A stretch of DNA of 64,000 nucleotides from Bog-159 sp963843255 (GCA_963843255.1 CAWJJQ010000009.1:744001-808000); one strand, 5' to 3'. Positions 1-9,036 are shown, numbered from the stretch's first letter. Notes: generated by a model not told the origin, from the sequence alone. Numbers and translations are program-made.

Positions 1-1132
1 CGCTGCCGAAGCTGCCGAAGTTGGTGATCGAGAACGTGCCGCCCTGCACTTCGTCGGGCTTGAGCTGGCGCGAGCGGGCGCGGGTGGCAAGGTCCACGAT
101 CGACCGCTGAATGCCGAGAACGTTCTTTTCATCGGCCTGGCGGATCACCGGCACGATCAGGCCGTTTTCGAGCGCTACCGCGATCCCGACGTTGATCTCG
201 TTATGGTAGATGATGTTGTTGCCTTCGATCGACGCATTCAATAGAGGGTAAGTGCGCAGGCCCACCACGGTGGCGCGAACTACGAACGGCAGGAACGTGA
301 GCGACATGCCGTAGCGCGATTGGAAATCGGCCTTGTGCCGGTCGCGCATACGAGCCACCTTGGTCATATCCACCTTGTGAATGGTGGTGACGTGCGCCGA
401 GGTATGCTTGCTCGCCACCATGTGCTCGGCGATGCGGATGCGCATGGTGCTCATCGGCTCGATGCGCGTCTTCGCCTGACCGGCGGCCGGCAGCGGGGCG
501 AGATCCTGGGCTGACGGAGGCGGCGGGGGCGCTTGCACCGGAGGTGGCGGCGGTGGTGCGGAATAGGCGACTGGAGGCGCGGGGGGCGGAGCCGCGGGCG
601 CCTGCGGGGCAGCCGGCTGCCGCGCGATGTAGCCCTCCAGATCCTGTTTGGTGACGCGGCCACCGGCGCCGGTACCCTTCACCTTGCTCAGGTCAATGGA
701 ATACTCGCGAGCCATACGGCGCACTAGAGGCGACAGCGGACCCGTCGGCTCGGCAGTTTCTTCCACAGGCGCGGGAGCCGGCGGCGCAGCCTCCGGTTCG
801 GAGGGCGGTGCGGCAGGAGGCGCAGGCGCCACAGCGACCGGTTCGGGCTGGGCGGCAGCGGGCTGGGCCGCGGGCGCTGCGGATTGAGCGGCACCGCCGC
901 CCTCGTCGATGCGCGCCACGATCGTGCTGATTCCGACCGTCTTGCCCTCTTCCACCAGCACCTCGGAAAGGGTCCCGGCAGCGGGCGACGGTATCTCGGT
1001 ATCCACCTTGTCGGTCGAAATCTCAAACAGCGGCTCGTCCCGCTCCACTTGCTCGCCCGGCTTCTTCAGCCACTTGGTCAGCGTGCCTTCCACAATGCTT
1101 TCGCCCATCTGGGGCATCACGACGTCCGTCAT
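1..1132 (-). CDS. Dihydrolipoamide acyltransferase (E2) of a 2-oxo acid dehydrogenase complex, 3' end cut off
   Basis: This is the E2 core of a 2-oxo acid dehydrogenase complex, which transfers acyl groups from its lipoyl arm to CoA. The visible 377 codons begin with a lipoyl domain (residues 1-75; lipoylated Lys about 42 in STDKVDTE). An Ala/Pro linker follows, then a peripheral-subunit-binding domain (about 130-170, SPLVRRMAREY...GAGGRVTKQD), a second Pro-rich linker and the start of the catalytic domain. The active-site HRxxxG lies beyond the left edge. An ATG exists at 1138, but AGGA sits directly against it and 6 nt before the ATG at 1132, so 1132 is preferred. It follows lpdA and lipB on the same strand with a 12-bp gap to lipB. 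Whether the substrate is pyruvate, 2-oxoglutarate or a branched-chain acid cannot be told here. Confidence 0.93.
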   Translation of the reverse strand, partial: MTDVVMPQMGESIVEGTLTKWLKKPGEQVERDEPLFEISTDKVDTEIPSPAAGTLSEVLVEEGKTVGISTIVARIDEGGGAAQSAAPAAQPAAAQPEPVAVAPAPPAAPPSEPEAAPPAPAPVEETAEPTGPLSPLVRRMAREYSIDLSKVKGTGAGGRVTKQDLEGYIARQPAAPQAPAAPPPAPPVAYSAPPPPPPVQAPPPPPSAQDLAPLPAAGQAKTRIEPMSTMRIRIAEHMVASKHTSAHVTTIHKVDMTKVARMRDRHKADFQSRYGMSLTFLPFVVRATVVGLRTYPLLNASIEGNNIIYHNEINVGIAVALENGLIVPVIRQADEKNVLGIQRSIVDLATRARSRQLKPDEVQGGTFSITNFGSFGS

Positions 1133-1144
1133 ATGCATTCCTCT

Positions 1145-1807
1145 CTAGGTGCAGGCGAGCACGCCCGCCGGAATCATCTGCCGTTCAAAAACGCGGCCGA
1201 AATGCGCCGCCACGCTCTCCGCGACCTCCTCCCAAGCCGCCTTCGCGCCGAGTTCGGCCATGGAGGTCACGGGTTTGGTAAGGCCGCAAGGAACAATGTA
1301 CTGGAAATACTTCAGGTCGGTGGAGACGTTCAACGCGAAACCGTGCGATGTAACCCACCGGCTGATGTGCACCCCGATCGCCGCAATCTTTCGGTCGCCC
1401 ACCCAAACGCCCGTGAGCTTCGGAATGCGGCCGGCCTGGATGCCGAAATCCGCCAGCGTATCGATCAGAACCTGCTCTATGGCTCGCACGTAGGCGCCCA
1501 CATCGCGCTTCCATTCGCGCAGGTCCACGATCGGATAGCCTACGATCTGACCTGGCCCGTGATAAGTGATATCGCCGCCGCGGTCGGTCGGGTAAAATGC
1601 GATGCCGGCCCGGCGCAGGACTTCGTCGCCGGCAAGGAGATTCTCCAGGTGACCGTTGCGTCCCAGCGTAATGGTGTGGGGATGCTCCAACAGAATCAAC
1701 TGGTCGGGAAGCTCCCCCGCCTTGCGTCCGGCCACCAGTTGCTGCTGTAATTCAAATGCCCGGCCGTACTCCAGGCGGCCCGCCCGATGCCACTCGCACC
1801 TAAGCAT
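1145..1807 (-). CDS. lipB: Octanoyl-[acyl-carrier-protein]:protein transferase LipB
   Basis: LipB moves octanoate from ACP to the lipoyl-domain lysine, the first step of lipoate biosynthesis. At 220 residues it has the usual length. Family motifs are visible: EHPHTITLGR (residues 41-50), RGGDITYHGPGQ (76-87), the catalytic Lys about 140 (DRKIAAIGVHIS) and the catalytic Cys about 174 (IVPCGL). Its ATG overlaps the lpdA stop by 8 bp, so the two are translationally coupled. Lying between E3 (lpdA) and the lipoyl-bearing E2, it would modify the product of the next gene in the operon. No lipA is seen in the window. Confidence 0.96.
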   Translation of the reverse strand: MLRCEWHRAGRLEYGRAFELQQQLVAGRKAGELPDQLILLEHPHTITLGRNGHLENLLAGDEVLRRAGIAFYPTDRGGDITYHGPGQIVGYPIVDLREWKRDVGAYVRAIEQVLIDTLADFGIQAGRIPKLTGVWVGDRKIAAIGVHISRWVTSHGFALNVSTDLKYFQYIVPCGLTKPVTSMAELGAKAAWEEVAESVAAHFGRVFERQMIPAGVLACT

Positions 1808-3203
1808 TGATTGCCAAACCGTAAACGGCGTTGAAGCCTTCTCCCATCATCTCGCTGAGCGTGGGATGCGGATGGATCGTATGCATGATGGTCTCCACAG
1901 TAGCTTCCGCTTCCATGGCCGCCACCGCTTCCGCAATCAGCTCGAAGGCCTCCGGCCCGATAATGTGCACACCCAGGATTTCGTCCGTCTTGCCATTAGC
2001 CACCACTTTGATGAAGCCGCCGTGGCTGTCGAGGATGCTAGCGCGGCTGTTGCCGGCGAACGGGAATTTTCCGATCTTTACCTCGAAGCCTTGCGCGCGG
2101 GCCTGTGCCTCGGTCATGCCTACGCTGGCGACACCGGGTTCCGTATATGTGCATCCGGGGATGCGATTGCGGTTCAGGGGAACCGCCGGTTTGCCCGCCG
2201 CGTGGGCCACCGCGATCATCCCTTCCATGGTGGCGACATGTGCCAGTTGCGGGGTTCCCGCCACTACGTCGCCGATCGCGTAGATTCCCGGCTCGCCGGT
2301 CTGCTGGTACGGATTCACCTTGATGAAACCACGGTCCAGCTCGACGCGCGTTTTTTCCAAGCCGATGTTCTCCGTATTGGGCTTCCGCCCAACGGCTACC
2401 AGTAACTTCTCCGCTTCCACTTCTTCGGTCTTGCCGCCCGCGAGCGTGGCGGTCAATTGCACGCCTTTGCCTCCTTTGCGGACATTTTCCACTTTGGCGC
2501 CGGTTTCGACGCGTATGCCGGACTTGCGGAACGCCCGGTCCAGTTCCTTGGAAACCTCTTCATCCTCCACCGGCACCACGCGCGGCAGCATCTCGAACAC
2601 TACGACTTCCGTTCCAAAGCGATTGAAAATAGAGGCGAATTCCACCCCGACCGCGCCCGCGCCGATGATCGCCAGCGACTTCGGGACGGTGGTCAGGTTC
2701 AGGATCTCGATATTGGTAAGGATGAGATCCGGATCGGGCTGCAGACCCGGAAGCATGCGCGCCTCCGAACCGGTCGCAATAATAATGTTACGCGCTTCGA
2801 GCGTCTGGGGACCCTGCACCCCCTCCACTTCGATGCGCCCGCCGCCGGCCAGCCGCGCGTAACCCTTGATCCACTCCACCTTATTCTTACGGAGCAGCCC
2901 TTCGACCCCCTTGGAATGCTTGGTGACGATGCGGTTCTTCTTTTCAATGACTTTCGGATAGTCGAGCACCGGGTTCTGGCAGTGGATGCCGTCGCCCTCG
3001 GGGTTCAGGAAGTGCTCCCAAACGTCGGCCGTATGCAATAGGGCCTTTGTTGGAACGCAGCCCACCAGCAGGCACGTCCCACCTAATCTAGGTTGCTTCT
3101 CGATAAGAGCGGTCTTGAGGCCGTATTGGCCGGCGCGAATGGCGGCCGAGTATCCGCCCGGGCCGCTGCCGATGACGATCAGATCGTAGGACACTTTTTC
3201 CAT
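1800..3203 (-). CDS. lpdA: Dihydrolipoyl dehydrogenase (E3)
   Basis: This FAD flavoprotein reoxidises dihydrolipoyl groups on E2 with NAD+. The 467-residue protein has the N-terminal FAD motif (GSGPGGYSAA), the redox-active disulfide CLLVGC (Cys44/Cys49), a second nucleotide-binding motif (GAGAVGVEFAS), the ATG-type FAD motif (YAIGDV) and the C-terminal His-Glu pair in HPHPTLSEMMGE. It is the first gene of the lpdA-lipB-E2 operon. Only 25 bp separate its start from the divergent gene at 3229, so their promoters must interleave. AGGGG lies about 9 nt before the ATG. Confidence 0.97.
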   Translation of the reverse strand: MEKVSYDLIVIGSGPGGYSAAIRAGQYGLKTALIEKQPRLGGTCLLVGCVPTKALLHTADVWEHFLNPEGDGIHCQNPVLDYPKVIEKKNRIVTKHSKGVEGLLRKNKVEWIKGYARLAGGGRIEVEGVQGPQTLEARNIIIATGSEARMLPGLQPDPDLILTNIEILNLTTVPKSLAIIGAGAVGVEFASIFNRFGTEVVVFEMLPRVVPVEDEEVSKELDRAFRKSGIRVETGAKVENVRKGGKGVQLTATLAGGKTEEVEAEKLLVAVGRKPNTENIGLEKTRVELDRGFIKVNPYQQTGEPGIYAIGDVVAGTPQLAHVATMEGMIAVAHAAGKPAVPLNRNRIPGCTYTEPGVASVGMTEAQARAQGFEVKIGKFPFAGNSRASILDSHGGFIKVVANGKTDEILGVHIIGPEAFELIAEAVAAMEAEATVETIMHTIHPHPTLSEMMGEGFNAVYGLAINA

Positions 3204-3216
3204 TCTACATCGCCCC

Positions 3217-3222
3217 TACAAT
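3217..3222 (+). promoter_or_regulatory. -10-like hexamer 6 nt before the ATG at 3229 (putative leaderless promoter)
   Basis: TACAAT is followed by exactly 6 nt and then the ATG at 3229. Transcription would be expected to start at or next to the A of the ATG. No Shine-Dalgarno sequence lies in the 25 bp between the divergent starts. The -35 position is poor (CTTTTT). The leaderless reading is an inference. Confidence 0.45.
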
Positions 3223-3228
3223 AAAGAT

Positions 3229-4572
3229 ATGATTTGGCTTCTGCTAATAGTGATGTGCGGGTCGGGCGCCGGGATTCCGGCCGCTCTCGCGCAGACCAGT
3301 CGCGCCAAAAAGACCACGGCGCAGCCCGCGCAGCCGGGCAAATGGCCGGTCGAAAGCCTCAAGGTGGAGGGCAATCACAATTACACGCAAGCCCAGATCC
3401 TGGCCGTGGCCGGATTGAAAACCGGCCAAACGGCGGGCAAAGCGGATTTTGAAGCCGCGCGCGACCGGCTGGTGGCGACCGGATCGTTCGAAACCGTGGG
3501 CTATAAGTTCGGCCCCAGCGGCGACAAGAACGGCTACGCGGCTTCTTTCCAGGTGGTGGAGGTCAGTCCGGCCTACCCGATCCGCTTTGAAGGCCTGGGA
3601 ATACCGGACAAGGATCTTACCGATTATCTGCGGGGAAAGGATCCTATGTTCGCTCCGCGGCTGGCGGCCACTAAACAGGTGCTGGCGCGGTACAAGGAGT
3701 GGGTTCAGGAATATGTGACCGCGCATGAGGGCAAGGACAGGGTGATCGCTAAGGTGACGCCGGCCGGGGCGGGCGATTTCGTCATTTTATTCCGGCCGGC
3801 CCGATCGGAACCGGCCGTGGCCGAGGTTTCGTTTGAAGGCAACCAGGTGATCCCTTCGAGCGCCCTGCAGAACGCCATCGCCGAAGTCGCGGTCGGCGCT
3901 CCCTATAAAGAGGATACGTTCCGCCAATACCTGGACTCTGCGGTGCGCCCGCTGTACGACGCCCGCGGCCGTGTAAAGGTCGCCTTCACCAAGGTGACGG
4001 TGGAGAAGTCCGCCGATGTGCAGGGGCTGGCCGTGAAGGTCGTGGTGGACGAAGGCGGCAGCTACGATCTGGGAGATGTCCGCATCCAGGGTGCGCCGCA
4101 CTTCGAGCCGGCTAAGCTGCTAAAGACCGCGAAGTTCAAGACCGGCGATCTGGCCGATTTCGGTGACATCGGCCAGGGTGTGGACCGCATCAAGAAAACG
4201 CTCGCGCACCAGGGCTACATGCACAACGATGTCGAGATCGTCCGCAATGTCGACGAAGCCAAAAAATCTGTAAACCTGGTGCTCAAAATCAATGAAGGCG
4301 AACTGTTTACCTTCGGCACCCTGAGCATTCAAGGCTTAGACCTTAACGGCGAAGCCGCCATCCGCAAAATGTGGACGCACAAGGAAGGCACTCCTTACAA
4401 CCCTGATTACCCCGACTACTTTCTGAAGCATGTGCGCGAAGAAGGCATGTTCGATAATCTGGGCGAGACTCGCGCGGAACCCAACATCAACGATAAAACC
4501 CGCGTGGTGGACGTGACGCTGTATTTCAAATACGCACCCCCTGTTAACCGCAAGAAGCCTGGATCGTTATAA
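3229..4572 (+). CDS. Exported POTRA-repeat protein without an outer-membrane barrel (BamA/TamA-like periplasmic part)
   Basis: The 447-residue protein starts with a signal peptide (about 1-22, cleavage near ALAQ). The rest reads as successive POTRA domains: VESLKVEGNHNYTQAQILAV near residue 43, VAEVSFEGNQVIPSSALQNA near 196, DVRIQGAPHFEPAKLL near 283 and FGTLSIQGLDLNGEAAIRKM near 362. BamA and TamA continue into a 16-strand barrel of roughly 350-400 residues. This protein stops after the last POTRA with FKYAPPVNRKKPGSL, and the stop at 4572 is followed by a different gene. It may be a soluble periplasmic adaptor. POTRA assignment is from pattern; the role is unknown. Confidence 0.75.
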   Translation: MIWLLLIVMCGSGAGIPAALAQTSRAKKTTAQPAQPGKWPVESLKVEGNHNYTQAQILAVAGLKTGQTAGKADFEAARDRLVATGSFETVGYKFGPSGDKNGYAASFQVVEVSPAYPIRFEGLGIPDKDLTDYLRGKDPMFAPRLAATKQVLARYKEWVQEYVTAHEGKDRVIAKVTPAGAGDFVILFRPARSEPAVAEVSFEGNQVIPSSALQNAIAEVAVGAPYKEDTFRQYLDSAVRPLYDARGRVKVAFTKVTVEKSADVQGLAVKVVVDEGGSYDLGDVRIQGAPHFEPAKLLKTAKFKTGDLADFGDIGQGVDRIKKTLAHQGYMHNDVEIVRNVDEAKKSVNLVLKINEGELFTFGTLSIQGLDLNGEAAIRKMWTHKEGTPYNPDYPDYFLKHVREEGMFDNLGETRAEPNINDKTRVVDVTLYFKYAPPVNRKKPGSL

Positions 4573-4589
4573 CGGGCGAGGAGAACAAC

Positions 4590-5048
4590 ATGGGCGCAAG
4601 AGACGCCGCCGCCTTTTTGATGTTTCTGGGTTTGTTTGTTTTTATCGGGATCGTTCTGTATCTCGTTTTCGAGTGGAACGAACGGCACCGCAAGATCAAG
4701 GCGCAGAGTGAAATGAATAACCGCCTGCTGGATAAGTTTGCTTCGGCACAGGAGTTGATCGAGTTCCTGGGAAGCCCCGGCAGCGCGCAACTGTTGAGCA
4801 CCCTGTCAACCGATCGCTGCGCTCCGGGCCGTGACATTCTGCGCGCGGTGCAGCGTGGCATCATCCTGCTGCTTCTGGGCGTGGGCTGTTTCGGCCTGCA
4901 CGTGCACTATAGGAGCGAAGACAACCCGTTGCTGGCATTTGCGGTGATCCTTTCCTGCCTGGGGATCGGATTCCTGCTCTCCGGCCTGGTGTCGCACCGT
5001 CTGTCGGAGAGCCTGGGGCTTTCCAAACCCGTCCACCCGCAACAATGA
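4590..5048 (+). CDS. Small integral membrane protein, unknown function
   Basis: The 152-residue protein has one N-terminal membrane helix (about residues 8-29), a charged cytoplasmic stretch containing ELIEFLGSPGSAQLL, and two C-terminal helices (about 92-108 and 115-135). GAGGAG lies 6-8 nt before the ATG. It is 17 bp after the POTRA gene and 4 bp before the ECF sigma factor, so it probably belongs to the same operon. I do not recognise the family. The membrane topology and sigma-factor linkage suggest, but do not show, a role in envelope sensing. Confidence 0.7.
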   Translation: MGARDAAAFLMFLGLFVFIGIVLYLVFEWNERHRKIKAQSEMNNRLLDKFASAQELIEFLGSPGSAQLLSTLSTDRCAPGRDILRAVQRGIILLLLGVGCFGLHVHYRSEDNPLLAFAVILSCLGIGFLLSGLVSHRLSESLGLSKPVHPQQ

Positions 5049-5052
5049 GCCG

Positions 5053-5559
5053 ATGGACCAGCGCGAGTTCACGGATTTCTACAACGAGACGGCGGCCGGT
5101 TTGCGCCGATACATCCGGCGGGTTTCGGGAGACGCCGATGGGGCGGACGATCTGTTGCAGGAGAGCTATCTCCGGTTCTTGCGGGCGCATCCCGGCGTAT
5201 CGGATCGCGGGGCCATGAAGGCGTACCTTTACAAGACGGCCACGGCTGCCATCTATGACCGGTGGCGGCGGCAAAGACGCGAGCGGCTCTGGTCGCTCTC
5301 GTTCCGCTGGCGCGAAGAATCCACGCCCGCCGCGGAAACGGGCGATGTTTCGCGCTGTTTTCAGAAATTGAAGCCGCAACAACGGGCGTTGCTCTGGCTG
5401 GCTTACGTGGAAGGCTCTTCGCATTCCGAGATCGCCTTGGCGCTCGGACTAGCGGAGAAGAGCGTGAAGGTATTACTTTTCCGGGCCCGCCGCAGCATGG
5501 AAACGCTGTTGGAGCAGGATGGATTGGGCGCGCTGGTGAAAACGGAGGTGAAGCCTTGA
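5053..5559 (+). CDS. ECF-type RNA polymerase sigma factor
   Basis: A 168-residue group 4 sigma factor. Region 2 is visible at residues 5-70 (FTDFYNETAAGLRRYIRR...DDLLQESYLRFL...AYLYKTATAAIYDRWRRQRR). Region 4 is at about 105-155 (LKPQQRALLWLAYVEGSSHSEIALALGLAEKSVKVLLFRARRSM), with the usual helix-turn-helix. It is followed, with a TTGA overlap, by a small membrane protein that is likely its anti-sigma partner. The promoter class it recognises cannot be told from the window. Confidence 0.93.
   Translation: MDQREFTDFYNETAAGLRRYIRRVSGDADGADDLLQESYLRFLRAHPGVSDRGAMKAYLYKTATAAIYDRWRRQRRERLWSLSFRWREESTPAAETGDVSRCFQKLKPQQRALLWLAYVEGSSHSEIALALGLAEKSVKVLLFRARRSMETLLEQDGLGALVKTEVKP
5544..5548 (+). promoter_or_regulatory. 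Ribosome binding site that fixes the TTG start at 5556
   Basis: GGAGG lies 7 nt upstream of the TTG at 5556 and inside the end of the sigma-factor gene. No ATG or GTG follows in that frame at a suitable distance, so this site decides the start of the downstream membrane protein. Confidence 0.7.
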
Positions 5560-5876
5560 GTGAGCAGGAAATCGCAACTGCGCTACGCCGGGTGGCAGAG
5601 GATTCCGGCGGTGCGGCGGAATTGCCCGATCCCTCGCTGATCTGGTGGAAGGCGCAGGTTCTCGCGCAACGGGATGCCCGATCGCGGGCCACGAGTCCGC
5701 TGGTGATTGCGGAGTGGGCGTCGATCGTGGCATCCGGGGCTGCCGGAGTTGCGTTGATGATTGCGAACTGGACGGCGGTTCACGACACGCTGTTGCGTTC
5801 GGCTGCCTTCGCACCCTGGGTCTTCAGCGGCGTGGTTCTGACGGCGCTGACGTTGCGGCTGGTGTTCGGCGAGTGA
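5556..5876 (+). CDS. Small membrane protein, probable anti-sigma partner of the ECF factor (TTG start)
   Basis: The predicted 106-residue protein starts at a TTG that overlaps the sigma-factor stop (TTGA) and has GGAGG 7 nt upstream. A soluble N-terminal part (SEQEIATALRRVAEDSG..., residues 1-48) is followed by two membrane helices (about 49-67 and 80-101). Small two-helix proteins coupled to ECF genes are commonly anti-sigma factors, which is the basis of the call; no ZAS cysteine/histidine motif is seen. Its 3' end overlaps the convergent beta-galactosidase gene by 53 bp, so both strands code there. Confidence 0.65.
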   Translation: MSEQEIATALRRVAEDSGGAAELPDPSLIWWKAQVLAQRDARSRATSPLVIAEWASIVASGAAGVALMIANWTAVHDTLLRSAAFAPWVFSGVVLTALTLRLVFGE

Positions 5877-8800
5877 CCGGCTCCAGCCGGAATTTGTAGC
5901 GATATTCCTTGCCGGCGGGCAGACGGAACTGGGGAAGGGGCAGCGCGCCCCAGCCGTCATCGCCGCCAACTCCCATCTGCCGGTAGTCGATATTGACAGT
6001 GACGTCTTTGGAGAAGCGGATCTCCGACGGATGCCTATGACCGAGTATGGCGCCGGGTTCGAAAATGTCGAGCTCTTCCTGGTGGAACGGCCATGCGCTG
6101 AAATAGAACTCCGGCAGGCCCGTAATTCGCCAACCTTCTCCACTCGCGTTAGTGAATGTAGCCCAGCGGACATCGGTCCGGTTGCCGGTCTCCTGGGGCT
6201 TGACGTAGGGAAACCAAAGTTGGTGGACGTCGGCCTGGTAGCGGCCCACCGCCGCGGCGGTATTGCGGTCCCAATAGTTTTCCTGGGGGCCCCGGCCGAA
6301 CCAGGTGACGGAACTGTATTCACCGGGTAAGCGGAATTGGGAACCGACGCGCGGGAGATCGGGCAGATCGGCAGCGGGGCGCAGTGTGCTTTCCACTTCG
6401 ATGGAGCCATCGCCGTCGATCGAATACACATATTGCTGCGTGGAGTTCCCGGCGGGCAGCGCCGCATCCGCGGTCACCTTCACCTGCCGCGGCGATAGCA
6501 CCTCCGCGCGCACCTCCGTCACTTTGCGCTTCGCGGCGGCATCGTGCCAGACTCCCTGCCGGACCGCCATACCCGGAGTCTGCCCGCGATCGTCGCTGGT
6601 TTCCGCGCGCCAGTAGTTCGGCATCAGGGCGCCGGTAAGCATCTCTTTGGTTTCGTAAATATATGACTCCAGCGCGCCGGAACTCTTGCCGATCCGGGCG
6701 GTGAAGTGTCCGTTGGAGATCTCAAACGCTGCCTTGGATTCGGTCAGGCGCAGCTTGGGCATGGTGGTCACATCCCGCTCGGGTGCGGGTGGAACGGTAT
6801 AAGGCATCTGGAATTGGTCGAAGGCCATCACGTATCCGGCGCGCGCCCAGGGCAGGTCGTGTGCCAGGGCGAAGCTGATTTTCAGGAAATACCCGGCGCC
6901 CGCCTTCAATGGCGGCTGCGGCACTGCCAGCTTGACCTCCTTTGCCTGGCCGGCGGGAGTCGAGAGCGGCGGAAGGTCGCCGCGATTGATCGCGACGCCG
7001 TTTTCCTCCAGGAGCCACTGCCCGCGCACGAAAGAGAGATCGCGGAAAAGGTACTTGTTCCGGACACGAATCTTTCCCTGCAGCAGATCGAGCGGTTCCA
7101 CCGTGATGCCCTGGTAGACCTTCTTTACCTCCGCCAGGGCCGGATGCGGCGTGCGGTCCGCGGACACGATACCGTTGGCGCACATATCGTCGTCATTCGG
7201 CTGGTCGCCGAAATCGCCGCCATAGGCGAAATACTCCTTGCCGCCGGCGCCTTTCCTGCGGATCGCCTTATCCTGCCAGTCCCAGATGAAGCCGCCATGC
7301 AGGAAAGGCTCCCGCTCGAACGAATCCCAGTAGAGCGCGAAATCGCCGGTGGCGTTCCCACGCGAGTAAGCATATTCGATGAGGTACATGGGCCGCCCGT
7401 TCGCCAGCCGCTGGTAGGTGGCGGCCAGTTGGTCGGCCGGCGTGTACATGGGAGACAGTACATCGCCGTGGTAACTATCGCCCGGCTCGTAACCGACGAA
7501 GAATTCCGGATGGTTCGCTTTGACCCATTCCTTGGCCGCCGCGAAGTTCCGGCCGTAGCCTCCCTCGTTGCCCATCGAGACGGCGAAGATCGACGGATGA
7601 TTCTTGTAGCGCTCCACCATCCGGCTCACGCGATCCACATGCATATCGCGGTAATCCTCGCCGTCCGAGATCAGCGTGCGTTCGTTGGCTCCGTAACCGT
7701 GCGACTCGATGTTGGCCTCGGCCAGCACATAGATGCCGTACTGGTCGCAGAGCGAATACCATTCCGGGACATGCGGATAGTGGCTGGTGCGCACTGCGTT
7801 GATATTGTTCTGCTTCATCAGCCGGAAGTCCTGCAGCATACGCGCACGGGTGACCACCATGCCGGTGTCCGGATCGAACTCGTGCTGATCCACGCCTTTG
7901 AGGTATAGCTTGCGGCCATTGAACAGGATCTGGTTGCCCTTGATCTCCGACTGGCGGAAGCCCACGTCCCAGGGAATGCTCTCCAGTACATTGCCGGAAG
8001 CGTCTTTCAAAGTTATCAGCAGCCTGTAGAGGTTCGGCTCTTCCGCGGACCACTTGCGCGGATCGGCAACACGCTGCTCGAAAGATACGTTGCCTTCCGC
8101 ATTCGGATCGACGGATATCTTCGAAGTCAAAGTCGGGAAGACCGCGTTGCCTCCCGGGTCCAGGAGCATAGCTCCGACCGACGCAGTATCCGGTTGGGCT
8201 CGAAGGTTGCGTACTTTCACCGCCAGCCGCAGCGTGGCGTCGCGATAACCGGCATCGAGCGGCGTGCGCACCTGGAAGTCGCGCACGTACAGCGGCGCGC
8301 GGGAGACCAGCGTGACGTTCCTGTAGATGCCGCTCATGCGCCAGGTGTCCTGGTCCTCCAGGTAGCTGCCGACGCTCCAGCGGTACACCTCGACGGCTAT
8401 TAAATTTTCGCCCGGCTTTACGAACCGGCTGATGTTGAACTCCGCCGGCAAACGCGAATCCTGGCTGTAGCCGGCGCTCTGCCCGTTGATCCAAAGATAG
8501 AAGGCCGAGTAGACGCCATCGAAGGCGAGGAACGTCTCGCGGCCGCGCCAGGATGCCGGAAGCGTGAACGTGCGGCGGTACGATCCGACGGCGTTGCGTT
8601 CGCGATAGGTGGTCCAGGTCTTATCGTCCGGCTCTTCCATCACGTGCGGCGCATCCTTCTTGAACGGATAGGTGATGTTCGAGTAGATGGGTGTACCGTA
8701 ACCCTTCATCTCCCAGTTCGAAGGGACGTCGATCAGGTTCCACGCGCCGGGGTCGAACCGCGCCCGGTAGAAACCGGCGGGACGTTGGGAGGGTTCCGCC

Positions 8801-9036
8801 ACCCAATGAAACCGCCACTTGCCGTTGAGCGATTTCAAAAACGGGGAATCGGGGATGCTGGTATCGGCAGTGCGCGCCCCGGCTTCCGTCGGATAAGGCA
8901 CCATCGTCGAGTGCGCCGTCTCTTTGTTGATGCCCAGCACATGGGGATTCTCCAGCTCCGGCGGAACGGCGGCGGATTGGGCAAAGAGCAGCGACGCGAA
9001 GAACGGGGCCACGGATAAGCGATTCGCTCGGATCAT
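5824..9036 (-). CDS. lacZ: Exported glycoside hydrolase family 2 beta-galactosidase
   Basis: A 1070-residue LacZ-type enzyme that hydrolyses terminal beta-galactosides. Unlike E. coli LacZ it begins with a hydrophobic segment (residues 6-22, ending FAQSAA) that reads as a signal peptide, so it probably acts outside the cytoplasm. Domain order is sugar-binding jelly roll (about 30-250), immunoglobulin-like domain, TIM barrel (about 360-650) and the C-terminal large-chain domains. The acid/base is Glu491 in SMGNEGG and the nucleophile is Glu554 in LIEYAYSRGN. Metal-site-like residues occur in GVDQHEFDP. AGGTGA lies 5 nt before the ATG. The gene stands alone; its last 53 bp overlap the convergent membrane-protein gene. 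Confidence 0.95.
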   Translation of the reverse strand: MIRANRLSVAPFFASLLFAQSAAVPPELENPHVLGINKETAHSTMVPYPTEAGARTADTSIPDSPFLKSLNGKWRFHWVAEPSQRPAGFYRARFDPGAWNLIDVPSNWEMKGYGTPIYSNITYPFKKDAPHVMEEPDDKTWTTYRERNAVGSYRRTFTLPASWRGRETFLAFDGVYSAFYLWINGQSAGYSQDSRLPAEFNISRFVKPGENLIAVEVYRWSVGSYLEDQDTWRMSGIYRNVTLVSRAPLYVRDFQVRTPLDAGYRDATLRLAVKVRNLRAQPDTASVGAMLLDPGGNAVFPTLTSKISVDPNAEGNVSFEQRVADPRKWSAEEPNLYRLLITLKDASGNVLESIPWDVGFRQSEIKGNQILFNGRKLYLKGVDQHEFDPDTGMVVTRARMLQDFRLMKQNNINAVRTSHYPHVPEWYSLCDQYGIYVLAEANIESHGYGANERTLISDGEDYRDMHVDRVSRMVERYKNHPSIFAVSMGNEGGYGRNFAAAKEWVKANHPEFFVGYEPGDSYHGDVLSPMYTPADQLAATYQRLANGRPMYLIEYAYSRGNATGDFALYWDSFEREPFLHGGFIWDWQDKAIRRKGAGGKEYFAYGGDFGDQPNDDDMCANGIVSADRTPHPALAEVKKVYQGITVEPLDLLQGKIRVRNKYLFRDLSFVRGQWLLEENGVAINRGDLPPLSTPAGQAKEVKLAVPQPPLKAGAGYFLKISFALAHDLPWARAGYVMAFDQFQMPYTVPPAPERDVTTMPKLRLTESKAAFEISNGHFTARIGKSSGALESYIYETKEMLTGALMPNYWRAETSDDRGQTPGMAVRQGVWHDAAAKRKVTEVRAEVLSPRQVKVTADAALPAGNSTQQYVYSIDGDGSIEVESTLRPAADLPDLPRVGSQFRLPGEYSSVTWFGRGPQENYWDRNTAAAVGRYQADVHQLWFPYVKPQETGNRTDVRWATFTNASGEGWRITGLPEFYFSAWPFHQEELDIFEPGAILGHRHPSEIRFSKDVTVNIDYRQMGVGGDDGWGALPLPQFRLPAGKEYRYKFRLEPVTRRTPAATSAPSEPRR

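Noticed and set aside
884..1750. 288-codon open frame on the plus strand
   Set aside because: It is antisense to the E2 gene and lipB, which carry clear catalytic motifs.
6706..7908. 400-codon open frame on the plus strand inside lacZ
   Set aside because: It is antisense to a clearly conserved GH2 enzyme and its translation shows no domain.
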